Shown here: positions 16,656 to 24,675 of the stretch, one piece after another | Position numbering within the stretch: position 1 is the stretch's first letter | How the letters are laid out: the number at the start of each line of letters is the position of its first letter | Assembly (NCBI RefSeq): GCF_036867195.1 | Contig: NZ_JBAJII010000001.1 | Location: 434,001 to 498,000 of the forward strand | Source: Arthrobacter sp. Soc17.1.1.1 | GTDB taxonomy: Bacteria; Actinomycetota; Actinomycetes; Actinomycetales; Micrococcaceae | DNA: 64,000 nucleotides | Reading direction: 5' to 3' | Notes under the pieces: model-generated | Seen by the model: the letters and a program-made list of their open reading frames with translations, nothing else | What the model was told of the DNA's origin: nothing | The model's database searches: none | Translations under genes and position numbers: made by a program

Positions 16656-16688
16656 GCGGTCCTGCGGAGCCGCTGCTGGTGCGCGGTG

Positions 16689-18257
16689 CTACCGGGCGCC
16701 GTCGCCGGACCAGGCTGCGGTGTAGAAACGGGGCGAGTGGGAGTGCAGCAGTTCGCTGTAGGTCGCAGGGTCCAGCGCCTGCGCCGAACCGGTCGGGACG
16801 TCCGGGGAGAATGCGGACACGCCCAGTCCGGCCTCGCGGCCCTCCAGGGTCAGGCCGGCCGCTTCCAGGAGCGTGGGGAACATGTTCAGCTGGTCCACGC
16901 CGGGGCGCAGGGTGCTGGTCCCGTCGTCACCCGGGATCCGGATCCGGTTGAAGATCCTGCGCCCGGCGTGGTCGTCCAGCTGCTCGTGGAACGCGTCGCC
17001 GGCGCTCATGTGCTTGAGGTGGTCGCCCATGATCACCACGGCGGTGTCCTCGAGGTAGCCCTGCTCCTCCATGTGGTCCACGAAGCCGGCCACCTGTGTC
17101 AGGGAGCAGGCGAACACGGAGGTGACCTCGTTGGAGGTGTCCACGGGACAGTAGTCGTACACGTGCACCGGCTCGTGGGTGTCCAGGGTAAGCAGGGAGA
17201 GGTTGAACGGCCGGCCGGTCGTCTCCGCCTCGGCGTGCAGCCGGTCGATCTCGTCCCGGGCGTGGGCCATGAGGCGTTCGTCGCTCAGGCCCCAGTCGCT
17301 GCGGAAACTGCTCTCCGGCTCGCCGGCGGCCCGCCAGTCGGAGAGGTCCTTGACCTCGGTGTAGCCGTGGTTACCCAGAAAGGTGTCCTTCGCGGCGAAG
17401 GAGGCGTTGGCGCCGCCCAGGAACACGTTGGTATAGCCGTGCTCGTCGAGGACATCGCCCAGGCACGTGGTCCCGGCCAGGTAGGAGCCGGAGTCGGTCG
17501 CGGACTCGGCGGGCTCCGCGGGCCCGTCGCTGGAGCTGCTGCCGGCACCGGCCCCCGAGCCCTTCAGCGGGACGCCGCACTGCGTCGAGACCAGACCGGC
17601 CATGGTCCAGCCCCCGCCCTCGTACTGCTGGAGATCGTCCACGCCCTGCCAGCCGTCCGAGGCCTCGGTGGCCGCTTTCAGGGGGACGAACGCGTCCTTC
17701 TCGAAGAGCTGGGCGTCCGCGAGGGTCGCCTCGCCGGACTCGAGGTAGATCAGCACCAGATTGCGCTTGTCCGCGTCTCCGGTGACGGTCGGCTCCACGT
17801 AGTAGTCGGCGAGGTCGTACTCGGAGTTCGCGGCCCTGAGGTAGTCGCCCATACCCACCGCGGAGGCGAAGGCCGTGGTGCCGCCCACCACCACGGCGGC
17901 CACCAGGGCGGTGGAGACCGTGCGGAGGATCCACTGCGTGCGGCGAGGGCGCACGACGTCGTCGTCACGGCGCCGGCGACGCCGGACGTGCTGTCCCACG
18001 GCGATGCCCGCGGTGATGAGCAGGGGCACGACACCGATGCCCAGGATGCCCATCCAGACGATGGAGCCGCCCCCACCGTCGGGTTCGACGGTGACGAGGT
18101 TCAGGAGCATCTGGCCGACGGAGATCTCGCCCCAGTAGGCGCGGATGCCGATGCCGGCGATGAGCAGCGCGAGCCCCGCCCAGATGAGCACGTAGACCAG
18201 GAGACGCGCCAGGACGACGCCGAACCGTCGGGTCGCGTGCAGAATCCGGCCGGACAT
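16689..18257 (-). CDS. LTA-synthase/MdoB-like phosphoglycerol transferase
   Basis: A 522-residue alkaline-phosphatase-superfamily enzyme. Three or four N-terminal membrane helices come first (for example LLVYVLIWAGLALLIAGIGI). The extracytoplasmic catalytic domain starts at about residue 160, with RNLVLIYLESGE, then GWTMAGLVSTQCGVPL carrying the likely nucleophile Thr near 218, SLLTLDTHEPVH, and the metal-binding VVIMGDHLKHM near 410. The WTMAG-TQCG segment is typical of OpgB-type phosphoglycerol transferase I. It should transfer phosphoglycerol from a lipid to an envelope glycan. Start 18257 has GAGGTG upstream; 18335 is an alternative. It lies inside the flagellar locus, and a PHO-box-like repeat is about 100 bases upstream. 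Confidence 0.82.
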   Translation of the reverse strand: MSGRILHATRRFGVVLARLLVYVLIWAGLALLIAGIGIRAYWGEISVGQMLLNLVTVEPDGGGGSIVWMGILGIGVVPLLITAGIAVGQHVRRRRRRDDDVVRPRRTQWILRTVSTALVAAVVVGGTTAFASAVGMGDYLRAANSEYDLADYYVEPTVTGDADKRNLVLIYLESGEATLADAQLFEKDAFVPLKAATEASDGWQGVDDLQQYEGGGWTMAGLVSTQCGVPLKGSGAGAGSSSSDGPAEPAESATDSGSYLAGTTCLGDVLDEHGYTNVFLGGANASFAAKDTFLGNHGYTEVKDLSDWRAAGEPESSFRSDWGLSDERLMAHARDEIDRLHAEAETTGRPFNLSLLTLDTHEPVHVYDYCPVDTSNEVTSVFACSLTQVAGFVDHMEEQGYLEDTAVVIMGDHLKHMSAGDAFHEQLDDHAGRRIFNRIRIPGDDGTSTLRPGVDQLNMFPTLLEAAGLTLEGREAGLGVSAFSPDVPTGSAQALDPATYSELLHSHSPRFYTAAWSGDGAR

Positions 18258-18356
18258 GACAACACCTCGCGCTCGGGATGCCTCTGTGTCCGCCGAAGAC
18301 CCTGACATCCGACCCGTTCTCGGGCATGGGAACAAACTGGTACTGCCACGCTACCT

Positions 18357-18378
18357 GTTCACCGGCGGTTCACCCATG
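18357..18378 (+). promoter_or_regulatory. PHO-box-like direct repeat
   Basis: GTTCACC occurs at 18357-18363 and again at 18368-18374, exactly 11 bases apart. That is the spacing and core of actinobacterial PHO boxes, recognised by PhoP/RegX3-type regulators. It lies in the 160-base gap between the GGDEF-EAL gene end (18418) and the phosphoglycerol transferase start (18257), in inverted orientation to that gene. Confidence 0.55.
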
Positions 18379-18417
18379 CGTATTGCGGTGTATACCTCGA
18401 ATACTTTTCGCTGTCCG

Positions 18418-20706
18418 TCAGATTCTCTGTGCCACCAGGGTGTCGTCCTCCGGTACGGCCGGGGTGTGGGCGCGGATCCAGGGGGCCACGTCGGCGGCGG
18501 GCAGGGGCCGCGCGAAGTGGAAACCCTGCGCGAGATCGCACCCCAGTGCCCGCAGTTCCGCGCGGGTCGCTTCGTTGTCCACGCCCTCGGCGACCACCCG
18601 CAGGTCCAGGCTGTGTGCGAGGTCGACGATGGAGCCCACGAGCCCGTGGGCCCGGCGGTCCGTGCGCATGGCGGTGATGAAGGACCGGTCGAGTTTGAGC
18701 TCATCGGCGGGGAGATCGCGCAGGTACGCCAGGGAGCTGTACCCGGTGCCGAAGTCGTCGATCGAGATCTGGATACCTTTCGCACGGAGCCGCGCCAGGA
18801 TCCTCGCAGCATCCGCCGGGTTCCGCATCAGCATGTCCTCGGTGATCTCGAGCACGAGGCATTCCGGCGGGATGTCGCGTTCTTCGAGGAGGAGGCGGAT
18901 CTGCCGGGGCAGTCCCTCCTGGATGCAGGATCCGGACAGGTTCACGGCGACGCTGATCACCAGTCCCTCGGTCCGCCACCTGTCCACCTGCGCCACGGCC
19001 TCCTCGAGCACGAGCGCGGAGATCGCGGGCATCAGGCCCGCTTCTTCCGCGAGCGGCAGGAAGGACGCCGGTGGCAACTGCCCGAGAAGGGGGTGGTTCC
19101 ACCGGATCAGGGCCTCGACGCTGCTCACGGCATCATCGGTCAGCCGCACCTTGGGCTGGTAGTGCACCTCGAACTGGGCCTCGGCGAGCGCCACCCGCAG
19201 TTCCTGCAGGGTCCTCAGTTTCCGCGCGCCGCCGTCGTCGTCCATGGAGCTGTAGACGTGGTGCCCGCTGCGGTCCGACTTGGCACGGAACATGGCGATG
19301 TCCGCCTTGCGCATCAGGAGGGTGACGTCGGTGCCGTTGTCCGGGGTGAGCGCGATGCCGATGCTGACGCTGACCTTCAGGGAGGCCGTACCGACCTGGA
19401 TCGGCTGGTCGAGCGCGGCTTCCAGCCGTCGGGCCGCGGTGAGGGCTTCCTCCCGGGTGGCACCGTCCAGGAACAGCGCGAACTCGTCGCCACCCAGACG
19501 CGCGAAGAGGGCGCCGGCATCCACCTGCCGGGCGAAGCGCTCGCTGACCTGCACGAGGAGGGCGTCCCCGACGTCGTGTCCCAGCGCGTCGTTGACGTCC
19601 TTGAAGCGGTCGAGGTCCATGAAGAGCAGGGCGCCGACGCGGTCACCTCCCACCCGTCGGGGGAGATCGGCGACCAGCCCCCGACGGTTCGGGAGCCCTG
19701 TCAGCTCGTCCGTGGTGGCGAGGATCCGCAGCATGCGGTTCCGGAAGACGAGAGGTGCCGCGGTGAGGAGCAGGGTGAGGGCGGCGAGGATCTGGGCAAG
19801 AAGCGGGATGGGGACCTGGCAGCCGATGATCAGGACTGCGACGGCCGCTGTGGTGGACGCCATCAGCGTGGTGAGGGCGGGCAGGGCACGGTCGTGGTGG
19901 CGGGACGCCGTACCTGCTCTGGCGACGCCGTCGATCCACAGGGCGATTCCGACGACTCCCACGATCCAGCCGACGTCGATGATCGATCCGACGGCGTAGT
20001 CCTGCATGCCCAGCGCGTAGGCGACGTCGGCGGCGGAGAAGAGGATCAGTCCGGCGATGAGCAGCGGCCAGCGCGGCCCGAGATCGAGCCCACGGGAGGT
20101 CAGCAGGCCACCGACGGCGGTGATCAGCAACAGATCGAGCAGCGGGTAGACGACGGCGACGACCACTTCGAACGGCGTACCGCCGGCCGCCCCGGACCGC
20201 AGGACCGGCGCGAGGATCAGGGTCATGAGGGAGGCGGCAGCCAGAGCCCCCACGAGGCTGTCCAGCAGCACCGGCCAGGCCACGCCCTTCAGCTTCCGCA
20301 GCGTCATTGCGAGGGCGCCCAGCATGAGCGGATAGAAGACGAAGTACGCTGCATCCGCGAGCGAGACGGCGGCGAGGGACTCCTCTCCGTCCAACGCCAG
20401 GAGATAGGAGAGGTCACCGGCGGTGTAGACGGCGACCGCCGCACCGCCGAGCAGGATCTGCCACTGGGACCAGCGGGTTCGCAGCACCGCGCCGACGCAC
20501 ACGGCCACCGCGGCGAGCTCCGCGACGATGCCGAGCCACGCGCCGAACAGGTCGACCCGGGCCATGTCGCCGAACAGGACGGCGACGATGTACACCAGCA
20601 GTACGACGACCGTCCCGATGGCCAGGACACGGGAGGCGTCTGTACGCCCCATGGTGTCCCTGCCGGTCCTGCCGGCCTTACGGGTATCAGCACGCACCCT
20701 GCACAT
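18418..20706 (-). CDS. Membrane-bound diguanylate cyclase/phosphodiesterase (GGDEF-EAL)
   Basis: A 762-residue protein. About nine N-terminal membrane helices (residues 30-320) are followed by a GGDEF domain beginning TTDELTGLPNRRGL, with an intact LGGDEFALF active site near residue 404. An EAL domain follows with VEALIRWNHP near 532, EITEDML, DDFGTGYSSL and VAEGVDNE. Both active-site motifs are complete, so it may make or break c-di-GMP. The upstream membrane part is MHYT-free and of unknown sensory role. The ATG at 20706 has GAAGG five bases upstream; 20652 is an alternative. Its place between filament genes suggests motility control. Confidence 0.93.
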   Translation of the reverse strand: MCRVRADTRKAGRTGRDTMGRTDASRVLAIGTVVVLLVYIVAVLFGDMARVDLFGAWLGIVAELAAVAVCVGAVLRTRWSQWQILLGGAAVAVYTAGDLSYLLALDGEESLAAVSLADAAYFVFYPLMLGALAMTLRKLKGVAWPVLLDSLVGALAAASLMTLILAPVLRSGAAGGTPFEVVVAVVYPLLDLLLITAVGGLLTSRGLDLGPRWPLLIAGLILFSAADVAYALGMQDYAVGSIIDVGWIVGVVGIALWIDGVARAGTASRHHDRALPALTTLMASTTAAVAVLIIGCQVPIPLLAQILAALTLLLTAAPLVFRNRMLRILATTDELTGLPNRRGLVADLPRRVGGDRVGALLFMDLDRFKDVNDALGHDVGDALLVQVSERFARQVDAGALFARLGGDEFALFLDGATREEALTAARRLEAALDQPIQVGTASLKVSVSIGIALTPDNGTDVTLLMRKADIAMFRAKSDRSGHHVYSSMDDDGGARKLRTLQELRVALAEAQFEVHYQPKVRLTDDAVSSVEALIRWNHPLLGQLPPASFLPLAEEAGLMPAISALVLEEAVAQVDRWRTEGLVISVAVNLSGSCIQEGLPRQIRLLLEERDIPPECLVLEITEDMLMRNPADAARILARLRAKGIQISIDDFGTGYSSLAYLRDLPADELKLDRSFITAMRTDRRAHGLVGSIVDLAHSLDLRVVAEGVDNEATRAELRALGCDLAQGFHFARPLPAADVAPWIRAHTPAVPEDDTLVAQRI

Positions 20707-20877
20707 CCTTCCCTTCGACGATCAGGAACCTGACCATCGAGGAAAGAGCCTAGGGCGGTGGTGCGGGCGCAACCCCGGATTCGGCCTGATGCGCTCCAAC
20801 CCGCAGTGAAACCTTGGGCTACCTTGCGCGTATCCAGCTCTCAGGGACGGCGTCCGGAAAAAAGTTGCATCGAGCCC

Positions 20878-20904
20878 TAACGATCGCCCACCCGCCTCCG
20901 ATAG
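20878..20904 (+). promoter_or_regulatory. Sigma-28-like promoter of flagellin
   Basis: TAAC (20878-20881), a 16-base spacer and CCGATAG (20898-20904) match the sigma-28 layout. An A6 tract lies about 20 bases upstream of the -35. Transcription should start near 20910-20912, giving a leader of about 54 bases before the fliC ATG. Confidence 0.75.
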
Positions 20905-20912
20905 CTACTGGT

Positions 20913-20934
20913 GCCGGCCCATGGATGGGCCGGC
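20913..20934 (+). promoter_or_regulatory. Flagellin leader hairpin with CsrA-site-like loop
   Basis: GCCGGCCC pairs with GGGCCGGC around the loop ATGGAT (20921-20926), so GGA is displayed in a six-base ANGGAN loop, the form preferred by CsrA/RsmA. The hairpin starts almost at the predicted 5' end of the message. A second GGA lies in the Shine-Dalgarno GGAGGA (20952-20957). Two such sites, one at the Shine-Dalgarno, is the arrangement known for hag of Bacillus subtilis. Confidence 0.65.
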
Positions 20935-20964
20935 GATAGCAGCCCTTTCACGGAGGAATACATC

Positions 20965-21792
20965 ATGGGTTTCCAGATCAACACCAACACCGCGGCCAAC
21001 ACCGCATACCGCAACCTCTCCAGCACCCAGGGCGACATGTCCAAGTCGCTCGAGAAGCTGTCCAGCGGTCTCCGCATCAACCGTGCAGCCGACGACGCCG
21101 CCGGCCTCGCGATCTCCGAGGGTCTGCGCTCGCAGATCGGCGGCCTGGGAGTTGCAGCCCGCAACGCCCAGGACGGCATCAGTGTGGTCCAGACCGCTGA
21201 AGGTGCGCTGACCGAGGTCCACAGCATCCTGCAGCGCGTCCGTGACCTAGCCGTGCAGTCGGGCAACGACTCGAACAACGCGGATGCACGGACGGCAATC
21301 CAGACCGAGGTCACTGCCCTCGGCGACGAGCTCACCAGGATCGCCGCGTCGACGAACTTCAACGGCACCGATCTGCTCACTGCTGCAGCAGCCGACCTGA
21401 CCTTCCAGGTCGGTGCAGGCTCGGTAGCGGCAAATGATCAGATCACGGTGAAGACTGCCGATGTCGAGGCCGTCGCCACCGCCGTCAAGGGCCTGAAATT
21501 CAGCAGTGCGGCTGAGGCACTCACCTCCATCGCCGCGCTGGATACGCAGATCAAGTCTGTCTCCACGGCGCGCTCCGAGCTCGGTGCCGTGCAGAACCGC
21601 TTCGAGTCCGCGATCAACAGCATCAACGTCTCGCAGGAGAACCTCTCCGCGGCCAAGTCCCGCATCACGGACACCGACATGGCGAAGGAGATGGCCGACT
21701 TCACGCGTTCGAACATCCTCTCGCAGGCCGGTACCGCGATGCTCGCGCAGGCCAACCAGATGAACCAGGGTGTCCTTCAGCTCCTCCGCTAA
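20965..21792 (+). CDS. fliC: Flagellin (filament protein)
   Basis: A 275-residue short flagellin: conserved N-terminal D0/D1 region (GFQINTNTAANTAYRNLSS, then KLSSGLRINRAADDAAGLAI and NAQDGISVVQTAEGAL), a small variable centre of about 60 residues, and the conserved C-terminus with SRITDTDMAKEMADFTRSNI and AQANQMNQGVLQLLR. The size is that of flagellins lacking D2/D3 domains. The ATG at 20965 has GGAGG eight bases upstream. It is a single-gene unit, with its own sigma-28-like promoter, a regulatory hairpin and a following hairpin. FliS, FliW and CsrA are all encoded in the window. Confidence 0.97.
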   Translation: MGFQINTNTAANTAYRNLSSTQGDMSKSLEKLSSGLRINRAADDAAGLAISEGLRSQIGGLGVAARNAQDGISVVQTAEGALTEVHSILQRVRDLAVQSGNDSNNADARTAIQTEVTALGDELTRIAASTNFNGTDLLTAAAADLTFQVGAGSVAANDQITVKTADVEAVATAVKGLKFSSAAEALTSIAALDTQIKSVSTARSELGAVQNRFESAINSINVSQENLSAAKSRITDTDMAKEMADFTRSNILSQAGTAMLAQANQMNQGVLQLLR

Positions 21793-21815
21793 GCGGTGAG
21801 TTCGTAGGCGAAGGT

Positions 21816-21862
21816 GCGCGGTGGCGGGACTGATCCTGGACCGAGAGGTCCCGCCACCGTGC
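21816..21862 (+). terminator. Hairpin after fliC
   Basis: GCGCGGTGGCGGGAC (21816-21830) pairs with GTCCCGCCACCGTGC (21848-21862), with one G-U pair, across a 17-base loop. It is 24 bases after the stop. With no T-tract it may act as a partial terminator or mRNA stabiliser, letting some reading into fliD. Confidence 0.6.
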
Positions 21863-21938
21863 ATTCGCCGCGAAGCATCCCCGACACATCCGCAGCTGAA
21901 CCAGTAGTACATCCCGGCCCCACCCGAGAGGTAGACCC

Positions 21939-23309
21939 ATGGCGTTCTCCATCGACGGCATCGCGAGCGGGCTGGACACCACGAACATGATCAACCAGCT
22001 CATGCAGCTGGAAGCACGCCCGCAGACGCTCCTCAGGGCGAAGGCCACCTCGACGCAGGGCTTCATCACGGCCCTGCAGCAGCTGAACACCCGCTTGAGC
22101 TCCCTGACCGAGCTCGCGACCAAGACCGCCAAGCCGCAGGCCCTCGACCTCTACAAGGCCGCCTCCACGAGCGACACCGTCACCGCCACGGCCACCTCGT
22201 CCGCCGGCGCCGGCACCCTCGACTTCACCGTGAAGCAGCTCGCCTCCTCGCAGTCCTCGGTCACGGCGACCATGACGGCCTTCTCGGCGGCAGCCTCCAC
22301 CCTCACCCTGCGCGCGGCGGACGGCACCACCACCGAGGTGACGACCACCGGCACCCTCGACGACGTCGTCGCCCAGGTGAACAAGGCCGACGTCGGCATC
22401 ACCGCCACGAAGGTCAGCGCCGGGACCGTCGACGGCGTGGCCCAGTACCGGCTCCAGTTCACCGCGAAGGAACCGGGCACCGAGCACGGGTTCTCCGTGT
22501 TCCGCGGCACGGCCGCCGACGTCACCGCGGGGACCGCCCCTGATCTCTTCGCCGAGGCAGGAGCTGCCACCGTCCGCGCCGCCCGGAACGCCGAGGTGGT
22601 CCTCTGGGGCGGTACGGCGGCCGAGCAGACCATCACGTCGTCGTCGAACACGTTCGCCGACATCCTCCCCGGCGTCTCCGTGACGGTCAGCAAGACCACC
22701 ACCGAGCCGGTGTCCGTCACCGTCGCGCGTGACGCCGACGCCACGTCGGCGAAGGCGAAGGAACTCGTGGACGCGCTGCGCTCCGTCTTCTCCTTCGTGG
22801 ACACGAACACCAAGGTCACGCCCGGTGCGACGGCCGGCGCCGCCCCCACGTCGGGCCGCTTCACCGGCGACAGCGCCGTCCGGGGCATCGCCCAGTCCGT
22901 GCTCACGGCGGCGACGGCTCCCATCAACGGCCGGTCGACGTCGGAGCTGGGCATCACGCTGACCCGGTCGGGGACCGTGGAGTTCGACGCCGAGAAGTTC
23001 GCAAAGGCACTCGCCGCCGATCCGGACCAGGTCGAGGACGCCCTCACGCAGCTGGCCGCACGCGTCGCCGACGCCGGCAAAGCGGCCTCGGACAAGTACG
23101 ACGGCGAACTCACGCGCAGGATCCAGAGCCAGGAATCGACGGTCCGCACCCTCAACGACCGCGTCTCCGACTGGGATCTCCGCCTCGAGAAGCGCCGCAC
23201 CACGCTCGAACGCACCTACTCGGCGCTCGAGGTCCAACTGTCACAACTCCAATCGCAGGGGGACTGGCTGTCATCCCAGCTGGCCGGCCTGCCCACCAAC
23301 GGAAGCTAG
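21939..23309 (+). CDS. fliD: Flagellar filament cap protein FliD
   Basis: A 456-residue protein beginning AFSIDGIASGLDTTNMINQL, the FliD N-terminal signature, with an EARPQTLLRAKATSTQGFIT coiled-coil start. The central Thr/Ala-rich part is variable. The C-terminal coiled coil includes RIQSQESTVRTLNDRVSDW and YSALEVQLSQLQSQGDWLS. It caps the growing filament and guides flagellin folding. It follows fliC by 146 bases and is followed by fliS after five bases. Confidence 0.96.
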   Translation: MAFSIDGIASGLDTTNMINQLMQLEARPQTLLRAKATSTQGFITALQQLNTRLSSLTELATKTAKPQALDLYKAASTSDTVTATATSSAGAGTLDFTVKQLASSQSSVTATMTAFSAAASTLTLRAADGTTTEVTTTGTLDDVVAQVNKADVGITATKVSAGTVDGVAQYRLQFTAKEPGTEHGFSVFRGTAADVTAGTAPDLFAEAGAATVRAARNAEVVLWGGTAAEQTITSSSNTFADILPGVSVTVSKTTTEPVSVTVARDADATSAKAKELVDALRSVFSFVDTNTKVTPGATAGAAPTSGRFTGDSAVRGIAQSVLTAATAPINGRSTSELGITLTRSGTVEFDAEKFAKALAADPDQVEDALTQLAARVADAGKAASDKYDGELTRRIQSQESTVRTLNDRVSDWDLRLEKRRTTLERTYSALEVQLSQLQSQGDWLSSQLAGLPTNGS

Positions 23310-23314
23310 CCCAG

Positions 23315-23773
23315 ATGCTGCAGATGAACGGATACCAGGCCAAGCGCTCGCAGTACGTGCAGGACGCCGTCCTGTCGGCGACACCTGCCGGGCTGCTGAC
23401 CATGCTCTACGACCGGCTGCTGCTCGACCTCGCCCGGGCCGGTGCCGCCCAGGAAGCGGGGGACTGGTCCGTGGCAAGCGAGAACCTGCTGCATGCCCAG
23501 GACATCGTCGGCGAGCTCATGTCCTCGCTCCGCACCGACGTGTGGGACGGCGCCGCCGGTCTCATGTCCCTCTACACCTACGTACGCCAGACGCTCGTCG
23601 AGGCCAACACCCGGCGGGACCGCACCAGGACCGCCGAGTGCGCCGAGATCCTGGAGCCGCTGCGCCAGGCATGGCACGAGGCGGCGAGCACGGGCCGGCC
23701 TGCCGCCGTCGCCCAGGGCCAGAGCCAGAGCCAGGATGCGCCGCGGTCCCTCGGAGTCCTCGGCGTTGGCTGA
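23315..23773 (+). CDS. fliS: Flagellin export chaperone FliS
   Basis: A 152-residue helical protein with YVQDAVLSATPAGLLTMLYD and LLLDLARAG at the N-terminus, and HAQDIVGELMSSLRTD and LYTYVRQTLVEAN in the core, all FliS signatures. It binds the flagellin C-terminus in the cytoplasm until export. The C-terminal 30 residues (Gln/Ser-rich) extend past the usual fold. It overlaps the start of the next gene. Confidence 0.94.
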   Translation: MLQMNGYQAKRSQYVQDAVLSATPAGLLTMLYDRLLLDLARAGAAQEAGDWSVASENLLHAQDIVGELMSSLRTDVWDGAAGLMSLYTYVRQTLVEANTRRDRTRTAECAEILEPLRQAWHEAASTGRPAAVAQGQSQSQDAPRSLGVLGVG

Positions 23774-24209
23774 CGAGACCGACGCAGCCGTCGGGGGAGT
23801 GGCAGGCCAGGACGCCGCCGTCTTGGCCTGGACCTCCGCCCTCGATGCGCTCGAGAAGGTCCTCGACACCCTCGAGGCCGCTGCCGATACCACTGCTGAT
23901 TCCACTGCTGATTCCGCTGCTGATACCACCGGTGATTCCGCCGGCGCTACCGCCGAGGCGACGACAGCCGGCCCGGAGTTCCTGCGCCGCACCGCCGCCT
24001 CCGTGGACTGGACGCCGCCGCGCGTCGACGGTCCCATCCCCGCCTCGCTCGTGCCGCGCGCCCAGCGGATCCGGGAGCGCCAGCAGATCGTGCTCACCCG
24101 GCTCACCGGCGACGCCGAGACCCTGCGGCGCCACCAGGGCGCCGTCGGGTCGGTCCGGGCGGCGACGGCCGCGCCGCAGTCCGCCGTCTACCTCGACGTC
24201 ACGGGCTGA
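23736..24209 (+). CDS. FliT-position flagellar protein with Ala-Asp-Thr/Ser repeat
   Basis: A protein of up to 157 residues with a helical segment (AWTSALDALEKVLDTLEAAA), then a degenerate repeat of the unit (A)DTTADST spanning about 30 residues, encoded by imperfect 12-15 bp DNA repeats near 23880-23945. A C-terminal helical part contains PRAQRIRERQQIVLTRL. Its position after fliS suggests a FliT-like chaperone, but similarity is not obvious. ATG at 23736 overlaps fliS by 38 bases; TTG at 23766 with a GGAG element upstream is an equally good start. Confidence 0.65.
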   Translation: MRRGPSESSALADETDAAVGGVAGQDAAVLAWTSALDALEKVLDTLEAAADTTADSTADSAADTTGDSAGATAEATTAGPEFLRRTAASVDWTPPRVDGPIPASLVPRAQRIRERQQIVLTRLTGDAETLRRHQGAVGSVRAATAAPQSAVYLDVTG

Positions 24210-24229
24210 AAGTTCTTCACAGAAGCACC

Positions 24230-24257
24230 TAACAGGTGGCCTGCTGCCATCCGATAG
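24230..24257 (+). promoter_or_regulatory. Sigma-28-like promoter of the flgB operon
   Basis: TAAC (24230-24233), a 17-base spacer and CCGATAG (24251-24257) resemble the other three flagellar promoters; the spacer is one base longer. The predicted start is near 24263-24265. It would drive the long run of genes from flgB to flgE. Confidence 0.65.
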
Positions 24258-24263
24258 TCGCCG

Positions 24264-24324
24264 GTGAGCACGGATCGCTCACTCCCAGGCCATGGATCGG
24301 CCGCTCGGCCTTGTTGGAAGAGGT
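24264..24324 (+). promoter_or_regulatory. flgB leader with GGA-displaying stem-loops
   Basis: GTGAGC (24264-24269) pairs with GCTCAC (24277-24282) around the loop ACGGATC. Next, GGCC (24288-24291) can pair with GGCC (24299-24302) around ATGGATC. A third GGA lies in the Shine-Dalgarno-like GGAAGAGG (24316-24323). The first stem lies at the predicted 5' end of the message, as in the fliC leader. CsrA binding here is inferred. Confidence 0.45.
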
Positions 24325-24333
24325 TCTGCCGTC

Positions 24334-24675
24334 GTGCTCGATTCCGTGTCCTCGCTCGCCATGCGCAGCGCCCTCGACGGGCTCGCCCTGCGCCAGCGCG
24401 TCACTGCGAACAACATCGCGAACGTCAACACCCCAGGCTTCCATGCCCGGCGCGTCAGCTTCGAGGACGCCCTGGCCCGCTCGGTGTCGATGGGGAACGG
24501 CAGCGCGCAGGCCACCACGGAGACGTCCCTCGAACCGACCCGGCTGAACGGCAGCAACGTCAACCTCGACACGGAGACCCTCTCGAACATCGACACCGTG
24601 CTGCGCTTCCAGTTCGCCGCCCGCGCCGTCGAGGGGCCTTTCACCAGCATCCGCACCGCCCTCAGGACGTCCTGA
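24334..24675 (+). CDS. flgB: Flagellar basal-body proximal rod protein FlgB
   Basis: A 113-residue rod protein with the family signature LRQRVTANNIANVNTPGFHA near residues 20-39, followed by VSFEDALARSV. It ends FAARAVEGPFTSIRTALRT. The GTG at 24334 fits the usual FlgB start (xLDSVSSLAMRSALDG). The in-frame ATG at 24292 would add 14 residues and lies in a predicted leader hairpin. The stop overlaps the flgC ATG by one base. Confidence 0.94.
   Translation: MLDSVSSLAMRSALDGLALRQRVTANNIANVNTPGFHARRVSFEDALARSVSMGNGSAQATTETSLEPTRLNGSNVNLDTETLSNIDTVLRFQFAARAVEGPFTSIRTALRTS

Noticed and set aside
20707..20900. Possible c-di-GMP riboswitch upstream of the GGDEF-EAL gene
   Set aside because: A stretch resembling GCGCAAGG is present, but the conserved GEMM core and paired helices are not.
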